Part shown: piece by piece, positions 41,511 through 50,497 of the stretch
Layout of the letters: every line of letters begins with the position of its first letter
Numbering within the stretch: the first letter of the stretch is position 1
From: Hyphococcus sp.
Lineage (GTDB): Bacteria; Pseudomonadota; Alphaproteobacteria; Caulobacterales; Parvularculaceae
Direction: 5' to 3'
Assembly: GCA_021776245.1 (NCBI GenBank)
Contig: JAJFGF010000046.1
Span: forward strand, 124,001-188,000
Length of the DNA: 64,000 nt
Notes under the pieces: model-generated
Told to the model about the DNA's origin: nothing
The model's database searches: none
Seen by the model: only the letters and a program-made list of their open reading frames with translations
Program-made: the position numbers and the translations under genes

Positions 41511-43760
41511 CTATTCGGCTGCCTGGGTTGCGCTGAAGCGCGGCGAAGTATGCGTCGCTGCCCCGCCGGTTAGAATATGCGCTTCTTTGCGGACAAATTG
41601 CGGCAAGCGGACCTTGGCTTCTCTGCGGCGCGGGAAGGTCGCGCAGGCGACCGTGCCCTTCCCCGGCTGGCTGGCGAGCGCCAGAATACCGCCTTGCATT
41701 TCCATCAATGATTTTGATAATGCGAGCCCGAGCCCCGAGCCGTTGCGGCTGCGGGAAAAATGGTTCTCAGCAAGTTGAAACGGGGCGCCCAGCTTTTTCA
41801 GTTGAGCTCTTTCGATGCCGTTGCCGCTGTCGGCGACGATTACCGTAACGCCGTCGAGATCGGCTTCGGCGGTCAGCGTCACCTCGCCGCCACGGGGCGT
41901 GAATTTGATCGCATTCGACAAAAGATTTAGTGCGACCTGCTTGACCGCCCGGGCGTCGGCCCAAACCGGCGGGGCATGTCCGATGGAAGCAGTGAGTTTC
42001 ACGCCGGCGTCGCTGGCGCGCTTCGCGATCAGTCGCACGCTTTCATTGAGCGTGCGCTCCAGCTCAACGCGCTTGGGCTCCAGCGTTAGACGGCCCGCCT
42101 CGATCTTTGACATATCAAGGACATCGTCAATAAGTTCCAGGAGGTGCCGCCCGCTTGCCAGAATATCGGCGACATATTCCTTGTATTTCATATCGCCGAG
42201 CGGTCCATAAAGTTCAGACTGCATCACTTCCGAAAAACCGTTGATGGCGTTTAAGGGCGTGCGCAGCTCATGGCTCATATTCGCGAGAAACTCGCTCTTC
42301 GACCGGCTTGCTTCTTCTGCGCGATATTTTTCATATTCATATTTACGATTGGCTTCGGAAAGCTCCTTGCGTGAGCCCTCAAGGTCTTCGACAGTGAGCT
42401 GCAATTCGCGTTCTTTTTTCTTTTGCGCGCGCGCCCGGCGTTTCAAATCGGTTACATTGGCGGCGACACAAACATTGCCGCCCTCTGCGGTTCGTCGCCG
42501 CGAAATATGCGCCCAGCGCGATCCCGGCAACGCAACTTCGACATTTTCCTGCGCGTCGCCTTTAAGCGGGCCAAAACATTCCGCCAGTACGTCTCCGGCA
42601 ACCCCGGCGCAGGTCGCGACCTGATCGACAGTGAGGCCGGGTTTCAAGACTTTTGCCGGAATGCGGAAGATACTTGAAAAACGCCCGTTCCAAACAGCAA
42701 GCCGGCCATTGGCGTCCCACAAAACAAAAGCTTCGGGGATGCTTTCTATTGCGTCACGAAGACGCGTTTCAGCGATTGCGGCGCCGGGGCCAATTGCGCT
42801 GTTTGCGCCGGCAAGATCGAATGCGACCCCGGCGCGGTTAAATCGCGTCGCATCGGGCGAGGTGCGTAAATAGACTTGCGACCAGTCGCCGCCGGGTTCG
42901 CGTAACCGGATCACGCCTTCGCTGACGCCGGACGGATCGCCTGACAGGATTGCGACCACATTGCGCAGATCCTCCGGGTGAACCAGGGCGGAAATTTCCC
43001 GCATCGTAAAATGTCGATCCCGCGCGCCCAGACCGAGCGGCTGCAGGAAAGCACGCGTGAACACCACCGTCCTGTCTTTGCCATCAAAAAACCATGGTGA
43101 ACAGCGGCCGCCTGACAGCGCCGCATTGAAATCCGTCAATGTCGTCAGAGCATGTGCGGCGGCGCCTGCGGCGCGGCTCTGGCGGATAAAAGCGGCCATC
43201 AAGGAGACGATCACAAGGGTCATCGCGGAAAGAATGATCGCGTAAACCACCCAGACGCGTGACCGATCGAACATATCGCGCGCCGGCGCCGCGGCGAGCA
43301 GTGTTTCGCCATTATCGAGCGGGCGCCAGGAGACCGCAATTTTTCCACCCGCCAGATCGAGTTTGGTTTCGCCGCGCGCGCCAAGGTTGAGGGCGTGTAG
43401 TGCGGCGGCGGGAATGTTGACGATGTCTGTGCGCCCGACGGCCGCGAGGACATCGCCTGACGGCGACAAATGATAAAGCGCCGAATAGCCGCCGGGCATC
43501 GCTGTACGCAACGCATCCCGGGCGGGCGTACCGGTCATAATGGCGATATTCATTGCTGACGCGCCGTCGCTGGTCGCCTGTCGCAGGCGAAGCTCGGTTT
43601 CGACCTGCCGCGACGTTGCTTTGTCATTGAGCTCAACGACGAGGAGCACCGCCAGGGCCATGATGAAAGCGCCTGTCAGCACGGCAAGACGACGTGGCGA
43701 CAGCGCTTCGATGCGGGCCGTCAGGTCCATCGCCTTATCCAGATCCTGTTTTTTCGCCAT
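41511..43760 (-). CDS. PleC-like membrane histidine kinase with two PAS domains
   Basis: This 749-residue kinase has two membrane helices (about 22-43 and 170-191) around a periplasmic region, two PAS-like domains (about 220-320 and 335-440), a coiled-coil (about 445-485) and HisKA with His497 in FLANMSHELRTPLNAINGFSEVM. The segment LYGPLGDMKYKEYVADILASGRHLLELIDDVLDMSKIEAG is typical of PleC/DivJ kinases. The ATPase has the N box (NLLSNAIKF), G1 (DSGNGI) and G2 (GSGLGLAL). In Caulobacter, PleC acts on DivK at the cell pole. ATG 43760 was preferred over an upstream TTG (43802); neither has a strong ribosome binding site. It is convergent with the Metal_resist gene and divergent from the arginine genes. 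Confidence 0.87.
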   Translation of the reverse strand: MAKKQDLDKAMDLTARIEALSPRRLAVLTGAFIMALAVLLVVELNDKATSRQVETELRLRQATSDGASAMNIAIMTGTPARDALRTAMPGGYSALYHLSPSGDVLAAVGRTDIVNIPAAALHALNLGARGETKLDLAGGKIAVSWRPLDNGETLLAAAPARDMFDRSRVWVVYAIILSAMTLVIVSLMAAFIRQSRAAGAAAHALTTLTDFNAALSGGRCSPWFFDGKDRTVVFTRAFLQPLGLGARDRHFTMREISALVHPEDLRNVVAILSGDPSGVSEGVIRLREPGGDWSQVYLRTSPDATRFNRAGVAFDLAGANSAIGPGAAIAETRLRDAIESIPEAFVLWDANGRLAVWNGRFSSIFRIPAKVLKPGLTVDQVATCAGVAGDVLAECFGPLKGDAQENVEVALPGSRWAHISRRRTAEGGNVCVAANVTDLKRRARAQKKKERELQLTVEDLEGSRKELSEANRKYEYEKYRAEEASRSKSEFLANMSHELRTPLNAINGFSEVMQSELYGPLGDMKYKEYVADILASGRHLLELIDDVLDMSKIEAGRLTLEPKRVELERTLNESVRLIAKRASDAGVKLTASIGHAPPVWADARAVKQVALNLLSNAIKFTPRGGEVTLTAEADLDGVTVIVADSGNGIERAQLKKLGAPFQLAENHFSRSRNGSGLGLALSKSLMEMQGGILALASQPGKGTVACATFPRRREAKVRLPQFVRKEAHILTGGAATHTSPRFSATQAAE

Positions 43761-43980
43761 GGGCTGCGCACCGCTCGACCTGAAAAATCCAGTAAACGCC
43801 AAGTGAAACAGCCAAATCTACCAAAATGGCGCTGCGCCTGCCATGCGCGTACGTTTACGATTTAGAAACTATTCTGTTTCGCAGGTCCAAGTCACGCGCG
43901 AATCAGCAGGGGGGCCGCCGTGTTTTCCCCATAGAGGTCAGTAGGTGGAATTCGACGCGCCGGACGTCTAAACAGCGGCG

Positions 43981-44976
43981 ATGAAACACTTTTTGAATTC
44001 CGCCGACTGGTCGCGCCCTGAATTGCAGGCGATGATCGATGACGCCAGGGCGATGAAGGCCGGCCCGACCAGCGAGGCCCTTAAGAATAAAACCATCGCG
44101 CTTTTGTTCCTCAATAATAGCCTGAGGACCCGGACGTCGTTTGACGTCGGCGCCCGCCAGCTCGGCGGCCATGCCGTGGTCCTGTCGCCGTCCGGCGGCA
44201 TGTGGCCTCTTGAATTCGAGGACGGCGTGGTGATGGACGGCGACGCTGAAGAGCATGTGAAGGAGGCCGCGAAGGTCCTGTCGCGCTATTGCGATATGAT
44301 TGGCATTCGCGCCTTTCCGAAATTCCAGGATTGGCAAGAAGACCGCAAGGACAAGATCCTTAACGCTTTTGCCAAATACGCCGATGTCCCTGTGGTCAAT
44401 ATGGAGACAATCACGCATCCCTGTCAGGAGATGGCGCATGTGATGGCGCTGCAAGAACGGCTCGGGACCCTAGACGGCAAGAAATTCGTCCTCACCTGGA
44501 CATATCACCCCAAGCCCTTGAATACAGCGGTCGCCAATTCCGCGCTGATGATCGCGGCGAAATTCGGGATGGCGCCGACGCTGCTTTGCCCCACGGAAGA
44601 TTATATTCTCGATGAGCGGTATATCGAACAGGCGACAAAAGACGCCGGCGCCCATGGGGCTGCGCTAACGATTTCACACGATATTAACGAGGCCTATGAG
44701 GGCGCCGATGTCATCTACGTCAAAAGCTGGGGCGCATTGCCGTTTTTTGGCAATTGGAAACCGGAAAAGAAAATTCGTGACCGTTTCAAACATTTCATCG
44801 TCGATGAAGAAAAAATGGCGCTGACCAATAATGCGCTGGTCTCACATTGCCTGCCGATGCGGCGCAATGTGAAAATGACTGACGCCGTGTTCGATTCACA
44901 AAATTGCATTGCATATGAGGAGGCGGAAAACCGCCTGCATGTGCAAAAAGCGATCATGAAGGCGCTGGTGGCGTAA
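43981..44976 (+). CDS. argF': N-acetylornithine carbamoyltransferase
   Basis: This 331-residue protein is a very clear member of the N-acetyl-L-ornithine transcarbamylase family first described in Xanthomonas. It begins KHFLNSADWSRPEL and has the carbamoyl phosphate motif SLRTRTSF (residues 47-54), ITHPCQEMAHVMALQE, LTWTYHPKPLNTAVANSAL, and the C-terminal HCLPMRRNVKMTDAVFDS. The segment DGDAEEH (86-92) holds the glutamate that distinguishes acetyl- from succinyl-ornithine use in that family. It makes N-acetylcitrulline from N-acetylornithine, so arginine synthesis here would run through acetylated intermediates. Four bases separate it from the kinase/synthase gene. Confidence 0.93.
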   Translation: MKHFLNSADWSRPELQAMIDDARAMKAGPTSEALKNKTIALLFLNNSLRTRTSFDVGARQLGGHAVVLSPSGGMWPLEFEDGVVMDGDAEEHVKEAAKVLSRYCDMIGIRAFPKFQDWQEDRKDKILNAFAKYADVPVVNMETITHPCQEMAHVMALQERLGTLDGKKFVLTWTYHPKPLNTAVANSALMIAAKFGMAPTLLCPTEDYILDERYIEQATKDAGAHGAALTISHDINEAYEGADVIYVKSWGALPFFGNWKPEKKIRDRFKHFIVDEEKMALTNNALVSHCLPMRRNVKMTDAVFDSQNCIAYEEAENRLHVQKAIMKALVA

Positions 44977-44980
44977 ATAT

Positions 44981-46300
44981 ATGAAACCCACTTCCTCGAC
45001 ACGCCAGACCATCGTTCAGCTCCTGTCGAATATGAGCGACGGCAAGGAAATCCGCTCCTATTTGCAGCGCTTTTCCGAGGTTGATCAGTCGCGCTTTGCG
45101 GTGATCAAGATCGGCGGCGCGATTTTGCGCGAACAATTGGAGGAAACGGCCGGTGCGCTGGCTTTCCTTCATACGGTGGGGCTGACGCCGATCGTCCTGC
45201 ATGGCGGCGGACCGCAGCTTGACGAAACGCTCGATGAGCGCGGCATCAAAACTGAAAAAATCGATGGGCTGCGCGTGACCTCCGCCGATGCGCTTGATGC
45301 GGCGCGCGACGTTTTTATCGGCGAAAATCTCCGTCTCGTTGATGCTATCCGCCAGCAGGGCGTTTCAGCCCACTCACTCACCACGGGCGCGATTGAGGCC
45401 GATTATCTGGATCCAGAGAAATACGGTTTTGTCGGCGCGCCGACGGGCGTGCGTCTGGGATTAATTCAGTCAATTGTCAATTCCGGCGCTATTCCGATTC
45501 TTACCTGTCTTGGCCTCGCGCCCGGAGGGCAACTTGTTAATGTCAATGCTGATTCAGCAACGCGCGCGCTTGTCCACGCCCTTCAGCCGATGAAGATCAT
45601 TTTTCTGGCGGGCGTCGGCGGTCTCCTCGATGAAGCGGGGGCGGTTATCCATTCGATCAATCTAGCGTCCGATTATGAGGAGCTGATGGCGGGAGGCTGG
45701 GTCAAGGACGGCATGCGGTTGAAACTCAGCGAGATCAAACGCCTCCTCGACGATGCGCCCTTATCGTCATCCGTTTCGATTACGACACCGTCCGGTCTGG
45801 TGCGCGAGCTTTTCACCCATGGCGGGTCCGGCACGCTGATCCGCAAAGGAGAAGCCATCGGAAAATTTGACCGCAAAACGCTGATCGACGGCGCTCGCGC
45901 CATTGGGCTGATCGAAAATGCATTTGACCAAAAGCTTGTCAAAAATTGGTGGCGGGATGTGGGTCTTTCGGCTGCTTATATTTCCGACAGCTATCGCGCC
46001 GGCGCATTTTTGTCGCGCATGAGCGATTTCACCTATCTCGATAAATTTGCTGTTCTTGACAATGCGCGCGGCGAGGGGCTTGCGCGAACCGTGTGGCGGC
46101 GTTTTTCCGTCGATCATCCATCTTTCTTCTGGCGTTCCCGTACGGCAAATGGCTTTAATGCATTTTACGGCGCTGAAGCAGACGGCTCAGTGAAAAAGGG
46201 TCCCTGGACGATCTTCTGGAAAGGCGAGTCCGACTTTGCGCGCATCGCTAAAACCGCCGATCATATTGCTGCAATGCCGCCGAGCTTTATTGGGGAATGA
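44981..46300 (+). CDS. argB: Bifunctional acetylglutamate kinase / N-acetylglutamate synthase
   Basis: This 439-residue protein joins an amino-acid kinase domain (about 1-285) to a GNAT-type acetyltransferase domain (about 290-439). The kinase has FAVIKIGGAILRE, VLHGGGPQLDETLDERG and LVNVNADSATRALV. The acetyltransferase has LSAAYISDSYRAGAFL and YLDKFAVLDNARGEGLARTVWRR, with a Gln/Arg-x-x-Gly-like acetyl-CoA loop (ARGEGLA). Such NAGS/K fusions are known from Xanthomonas and Maricaulis and carry out the first two steps of arginine synthesis. The neighbours argF' and argC complete a logical operon. The kinase domain is of the arginine-sensitive type, so feedback inhibition is expected. Confidence 0.93.
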   Translation: MKPTSSTRQTIVQLLSNMSDGKEIRSYLQRFSEVDQSRFAVIKIGGAILREQLEETAGALAFLHTVGLTPIVLHGGGPQLDETLDERGIKTEKIDGLRVTSADALDAARDVFIGENLRLVDAIRQQGVSAHSLTTGAIEADYLDPEKYGFVGAPTGVRLGLIQSIVNSGAIPILTCLGLAPGGQLVNVNADSATRALVHALQPMKIIFLAGVGGLLDEAGAVIHSINLASDYEELMAGGWVKDGMRLKLSEIKRLLDDAPLSSSVSITTPSGLVRELFTHGGSGTLIRKGEAIGKFDRKTLIDGARAIGLIENAFDQKLVKNWWRDVGLSAAYISDSYRAGAFLSRMSDFTYLDKFAVLDNARGEGLARTVWRRFSVDHPSFFWRSRTANGFNAFYGAEADGSVKKGPWTIFWKGESDFARIAKTADHIAAMPPSFIGE

Positions 46301-47251
46301 ATGAGCGAACCTTTTCTTGTTGGACTGATTGGCGCGCGCGGACACACGGGCAGGGAGTTGCTGCGCCTGATTGCCGGCCATCCTGAATTGATGCTGGCCT
46401 ATGCGGTGAGCCGCGAATGGGCTGGCCGTCCGGTCGCCGAAATTGCGCCCGAAGATCAGGATGAATGCGTCTTTGAAGCACTGACGCCTGACGAAGCGGC
46501 GTTGCGGCGCGCCGACGTCGTCATATTGGCGCTGCCCGATGGAGCGGCGGACGATTACGTTAACGCGCTGGAGCAAAAAGCCCCGCACCGGATCATTATT
46601 GATCTGTCAGCGGATCATCGCTTCGATGATGCCTGGGCCTACGGTCTGCCGGAGTTCAATCGTGCGAAAATTGTCAACGCGACGCGCATCGCTAATCCCG
46701 GTTGCTATGCGACGGCAATGCAAATGGCGCTGGCGCCGCTCCTTGATCGGCTTGGCGGCGTGCCGGCGTTGTTCGGTGTTTCCGGTTATTCGGGCGCGGG
46801 GACTACGCCATCGCCGAAGAACGATGTTGCGCGCCTCAAAGAAAACCTTATGCCCTATGGCCTCGTTGGCCATAAGCATGAACGCGAAGTCGCGCATCAG
46901 TTAGGTGTTCCAGTGCGGTTCATGCCTCATGTTCACCCGGCCTTTCGGGGGTTGATCGTCACGGCGCATATTCCTTTAAAGGAAGCGATAGAAGCTGGGG
47001 CGGTCGCGGCGCTTTATGACGCGCAATATGGGAAGGAGGCGCTGGTCTCGCTCCGCAACGCCCCGCCTGAATTAAAGGATGGAACAGGCCGCAACGGCGT
47101 TCTCATTGGCGGCATTAACGTCAGCGAAGACGGCAGGAACGCCGTCGTCGTTGCGGCGGAAGATAATCTTTTGAAGGGCGCCGCCGTACAGGCGATCCAG
47201 AACGTCAATCTGGCGCTTGGCCTTCATGAATTGACGGGGATTGCTGCTTAG
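46301..47251 (+). CDS. argC: N-acetyl-gamma-glutamyl-phosphate reductase
   Basis: This 316-residue enzyme begins VGLIGARGHTGRELLRLI (NADP-binding GxxGxxG). The catalytic Cys is in IANPGCYATAMQ, and the substrate region is GYSGAGTTPSPKND, HKHEREVAHQLG and VRFMPHVHPAFRGLIVTAHI. It reduces acetylglutamyl phosphate to the semialdehyde. It belongs to the shorter ArgC type. The ATG directly follows the upstream stop codon, so the three arginine genes form one unit. The downstream antiporter starts two bases after its stop. Confidence 0.95.
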   Translation: MSEPFLVGLIGARGHTGRELLRLIAGHPELMLAYAVSREWAGRPVAEIAPEDQDECVFEALTPDEAALRRADVVILALPDGAADDYVNALEQKAPHRIIIDLSADHRFDDAWAYGLPEFNRAKIVNATRIANPGCYATAMQMALAPLLDRLGGVPALFGVSGYSGAGTTPSPKNDVARLKENLMPYGLVGHKHEREVAHQLGVPVRFMPHVHPAFRGLIVTAHIPLKEAIEAGAVAALYDAQYGKEALVSLRNAPPELKDGTGRNGVLIGGINVSEDGRNAVVVAAEDNLLKGAAVQAIQNVNLALGLHELTGIAA

Positions 47252-47253
47252 GA

Positions 47254-49017
47254 ATGGCATCAGCCGGCGAAAGCGAATTTTTGATCCAGGCGGCGACGTA
47301 TCTCGGCGCCGCCGCCATCGCCGTTCCAGTTTTCAACCGTTTCAAGCTCGGCTCTATCCTCGGCTATCTTGCTGCCGGCGTCGTCGCCGGGCCGTTTGGC
47401 CTGGATCTTTTGCATCAGGAAGAGGGCGTATTTCATATCGCCGAATTGGGCGTCGTCCTTTTTCTGTTTGTCATCGGACTTGAGCTTTCGCTGTCGCGGC
47501 TTTGGTCCTTGAGAAAGCAGATTTTCGGGCTTGGCGCTGCGCAGTTGGCGGTCACCGGTTCTGTTATCGCCGCATTGTTTGTGGCTGCCGACGTCATGCC
47601 GGCGCCTGCCGCCATTATCGCCGGGTTGTCCCTCGCATTTTCTTCAACAGCGTTCGCGCTGCAAATGATGAAGGACCGGGGCGAGCTGAACACGAATTAC
47701 GGAACACGGGCATTTTCAGTTTTGTTGTTTCAGGACTTGGCGGTGATCCCGCTCCTCGCAGCGATTCCATTCATTGCGGGCAGCAGCGGCGATGCAGCGG
47801 GGTGGGAAAATGCGTTAAAGGCCGGAGGAGTCCTCGCCGCCCTTGTGCTCATTGGACGATACGGCCTTGATCGCGTTTTCCGCGCCGTGGCGAATTCCGG
47901 CTCGCGCGAAGGTTTTGCCGCCGCCGCGCTCCTGGTTGTTGCGCTTACCGCGCTTGCGGTTTCCTGGGCCGGACTCTCTATGGCGCTTGGCGCGTTTCTC
48001 GCCGGCGTGCTGTTGGCCGAATCTTCCTACAAGCATCAAATTGAAACTGATATCGAGCCGTTTCGCGGTTTGCTGCTCGGCCTGTTTTTTATCTCGATCG
48101 GCATGCGCCTCGATCTCGTCGTTATTGCACAATCCTGGTGGATCGTTCTTGGCGGCGCCTTGGGACTGGTCTCTATTAAGTCGGCGCTCTTGTATGCGCT
48201 GGCAAGACTCGGCGGCGCCAACCATGGGGATGCGCTAAATACAGCGGCGGTTCTCTCCCAGGGCGGCGAGTTTGCCTTTGTCGTCATCAGCCTCGGCGTC
48301 AGCGCACTGCTGTTCACAAGCGGGCAGGCGACATTGATGTCGGCAATCGTGACGATCTCAATGGTGCTGACGCCCTTTATGGCTGCCGCGGCGCGGCTGG
48401 TATCGCGTCAGGCCAAAGATTCCGGCGATGATCTTGAAGGGCCGCATGCGGAGCATGACCACGTCATCATTGTCGGCTTTGGCCGTATGGGGCAGATCAT
48501 ATCGCAGGTGCTGAACAGCTCGGGCGTCGTTGTCACCGCGATTGACAACAATGCTTCTCACATTCGAAACGCTGAAAGATTCGGATTCAAAGTTTATTTC
48601 GGCGATGGATCGCGTCTCGACACGCTTTTAACAGCTGGCGCGCTGAACGCCAAGGCTGTGATACTGTGTATGGATGACGCCAGGGCGGTAAATCACGCTG
48701 TTTCAGCGCTACGCGAGCAGAGCCCAAGCCTGACGATTATTGCCACTGCCCATGACCGCATGCATGAAATCGAATTGCAACCATTGGGCGCCGATGTGGT
48801 CGTGAGAGAAACATTAGAGTCCAGCCTTTTGGTGGCGCGCGAGGCGTTGTCGCGCATGGGACACGACAGCCGCATCATCGAAGATTACGTGCAGCAGTTT
48901 CGCAAACGCGATCGGGAACGCCTGCTTGCGCAAATCGACAGCGGGCCGGAAGCGGGCATCGATCTTTTACATCAACAGTTCAAACCGTCCGGCGAGGGCG
49001 GCGATCAATCCAGCTGA
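47254..49017 (+). CDS. KefB/KefC-type monovalent cation:proton antiporter (CPA2)
   Basis: This 587-residue protein has an N-terminal transporter domain of about 12 helices (about 10-385), with GYLAAGVVAGPFGLDLL, FLFVIGLELSLSRLW and ALSLAFSSTAFALQMM-like segments of the Na+/H+ exchanger fold. A C-terminal TrkA-N (RCK) domain starts at HVIIVGFGRMGQIISQVL near 403, with the GxGxxG nucleotide site. It is probably K+/H+ exchange gated by NAD(H) or a related ligand, like KefB/C. It follows argC by two bases, an unusual partner for arginine genes. Its last 13 bases overlap the convergent serine hydrolase gene. Confidence 0.9.
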   Translation: MASAGESEFLIQAATYLGAAAIAVPVFNRFKLGSILGYLAAGVVAGPFGLDLLHQEEGVFHIAELGVVLFLFVIGLELSLSRLWSLRKQIFGLGAAQLAVTGSVIAALFVAADVMPAPAAIIAGLSLAFSSTAFALQMMKDRGELNTNYGTRAFSVLLFQDLAVIPLLAAIPFIAGSSGDAAGWENALKAGGVLAALVLIGRYGLDRVFRAVANSGSREGFAAAALLVVALTALAVSWAGLSMALGAFLAGVLLAESSYKHQIETDIEPFRGLLLGLFFISIGMRLDLVVIAQSWWIVLGGALGLVSIKSALLYALARLGGANHGDALNTAAVLSQGGEFAFVVISLGVSALLFTSGQATLMSAIVTISMVLTPFMAAAARLVSRQAKDSGDDLEGPHAEHDHVIIVGFGRMGQIISQVLNSSGVVVTAIDNNASHIRNAERFGFKVYFGDGSRLDTLLTAGALNAKAVILCMDDARAVNHAVSALREQSPSLTIIATAHDRMHEIELQPLGADVVVRETLESSLLVAREALSRMGHDSRIIEDYVQQFRKRDRERLLAQIDSGPEAGIDLLHQQFKPSGEGGDQSS

Positions 49018-50405
49018 CCCGCCGGATCGCCGATGGCGTCGTAAATGGCCTTAATCAATGGCGCGACTGCCGGCAGCGCGCGCTGTCCGCGGGTCATGCC
49101 CGTGCGGACAATAACGATGCGTTTAGACGGAATAATGAAGACATACTGGCCTTCGTGACCGGCCATATAGTAAACATCGTCCGGCACGCCCGGAATAAAC
49201 CGCAAGCGGCCGTCGGCGCCGTCGCGATTAAGCCAGAAATGCGCGCCATATTGACCGTCCGACGCTGTTGCGGGGGCTGCGACATAGGCGGCCCAGCCTT
49301 CCGGCAACAGGCGAACGCCGTCCCAGAGGCCGTCCTGCAGATAAAGCTGGCCGAGACGCGCCCAGTCGCGCGCCGTTGCATAGACAAAGGAAGAACCGAT
49401 GAATGTGCCTGATGCGTCGGGTTCCATGACAATGCGTTCGGCGCCAATCGGACCGAAGACTGCATCATTTGCGAATTGACCAAAATCGACACCGGCTTCG
49501 GTGAGAACCCGCCGCAATGTGCGAGAGATTAGATTTGTCGTGCCGCTTGAATAATACCAGACCTCGCCAGGCCGATGATCGGCGTTCTTCTTTGCGGCTA
49601 TTGCGCCGGCATCCGCCGCTTCGAATAACATTTTATTCACGTCGGATCGCGGATTGTCGTACGCTTCTTCGAATGCCAAACCGCTTTGCATATGCAAAAG
49701 ATCGTTCCAGGTAATGCGGGCAAGATTTGCGTCGGTTTGCCATTCAGGAACCGGGGCCGGGTCGTCAATATCTAAATAACCCTGCAATGCGGCAGCGCCG
49801 ATCAAAGTTGCGGTAACGCTTTTTGCTGCGGACCAGCTCAAGAGCGGCATTTCTTTCGAAAATCCATCCGCATATCGCTCATCAACGATTTTTCCATCGA
49901 CGACTATGATGATAGCGCGGTTGTTTGCGTCATTCTCTTCAAAAGCCGTCGTTAGGACAAAATCAAGGGCGCCGTAATCGACATAGGCAAGCGCAGACCC
50001 GGAAATCGGCGGCGCCTCGCGCCAAGGGTGATCTGCGGCAGCGGGAGAGGGGGCAGGCAAAGCAAGGATGCGCCCAGCATTCGCCAGCGTGCAGCCATAG
50101 CCGTCGCGATAGACAGCTAACGCCCGGCCAAAACCGAAAGGACCGGCGGCGCGGACGGTTTTCCTGTCCGCATCAATATGCACAGTGATTTTTTCTATCA
50201 TCGGATCCATGCCGGCGAAATCCGTTTGGAGCACCGATCGGCGGTCGCGCCCCGCCAGGAAAATCTCCGAGCAGGCGATTTTCGCCTTATATCCCGCGCC
50301 AATGCGGGCAAGGCGGTCTGCTTTAACGCCGAAAAAAACAACCGCCGCTGCCGCTGCTGCGCCCGCGGATAAAAGCGCTAATTGAGAGATTTTCAATTTG
50401 GTCAT
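49005..50405 (-). CDS. Beta-lactamase-class-C-like serine hydrolase
   Basis: This 466-residue protein has an N-terminal hydrophobic anchor or signal (about 5-27). The serine hydrolase domain (about 150-460) has Ser192-x-x-Lys195 in WSAAKS, Tyr-x-Asn-like YYSSGTTN near 286 and HxG-like GHEGQYVF near 433. It belongs to the beta-lactamase/D-aminopeptidase/esterase class C group in the periplasm; substrate unknown. Length exceeds typical class C enzymes because of a 140-residue N-terminal segment. It is encoded alone. Confidence 0.86.
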   Translation of the reverse strand: MTKLKISQLALLSAGAAAAAAVVFFGVKADRLARIGAGYKAKIACSEIFLAGRDRRSVLQTDFAGMDPMIEKITVHIDADRKTVRAAGPFGFGRALAVYRDGYGCTLANAGRILALPAPSPAAADHPWREAPPISGSALAYVDYGALDFVLTTAFEENDANNRAIIIVVDGKIVDERYADGFSKEMPLLSWSAAKSVTATLIGAAALQGYLDIDDPAPVPEWQTDANLARITWNDLLHMQSGLAFEEAYDNPRSDVNKMLFEAADAGAIAAKKNADHRPGEVWYYSSGTTNLISRTLRRVLTEAGVDFGQFANDAVFGPIGAERIVMEPDASGTFIGSSFVYATARDWARLGQLYLQDGLWDGVRLLPEGWAAYVAAPATASDGQYGAHFWLNRDGADGRLRFIPGVPDDVYYMAGHEGQYVFIIPSKRIVIVRTGMTRGQRALPAVAPLIKAIYDAIGDPAGQLD

Positions 50406-50497
50406 GACGCGGTCATAGCTTCAATCCGATTTCCCGGTTATGCGATTTTTCAATGTTTTCTACGTGTCTGCAAAAAGAGCCTGATCCGACGCTCCAA

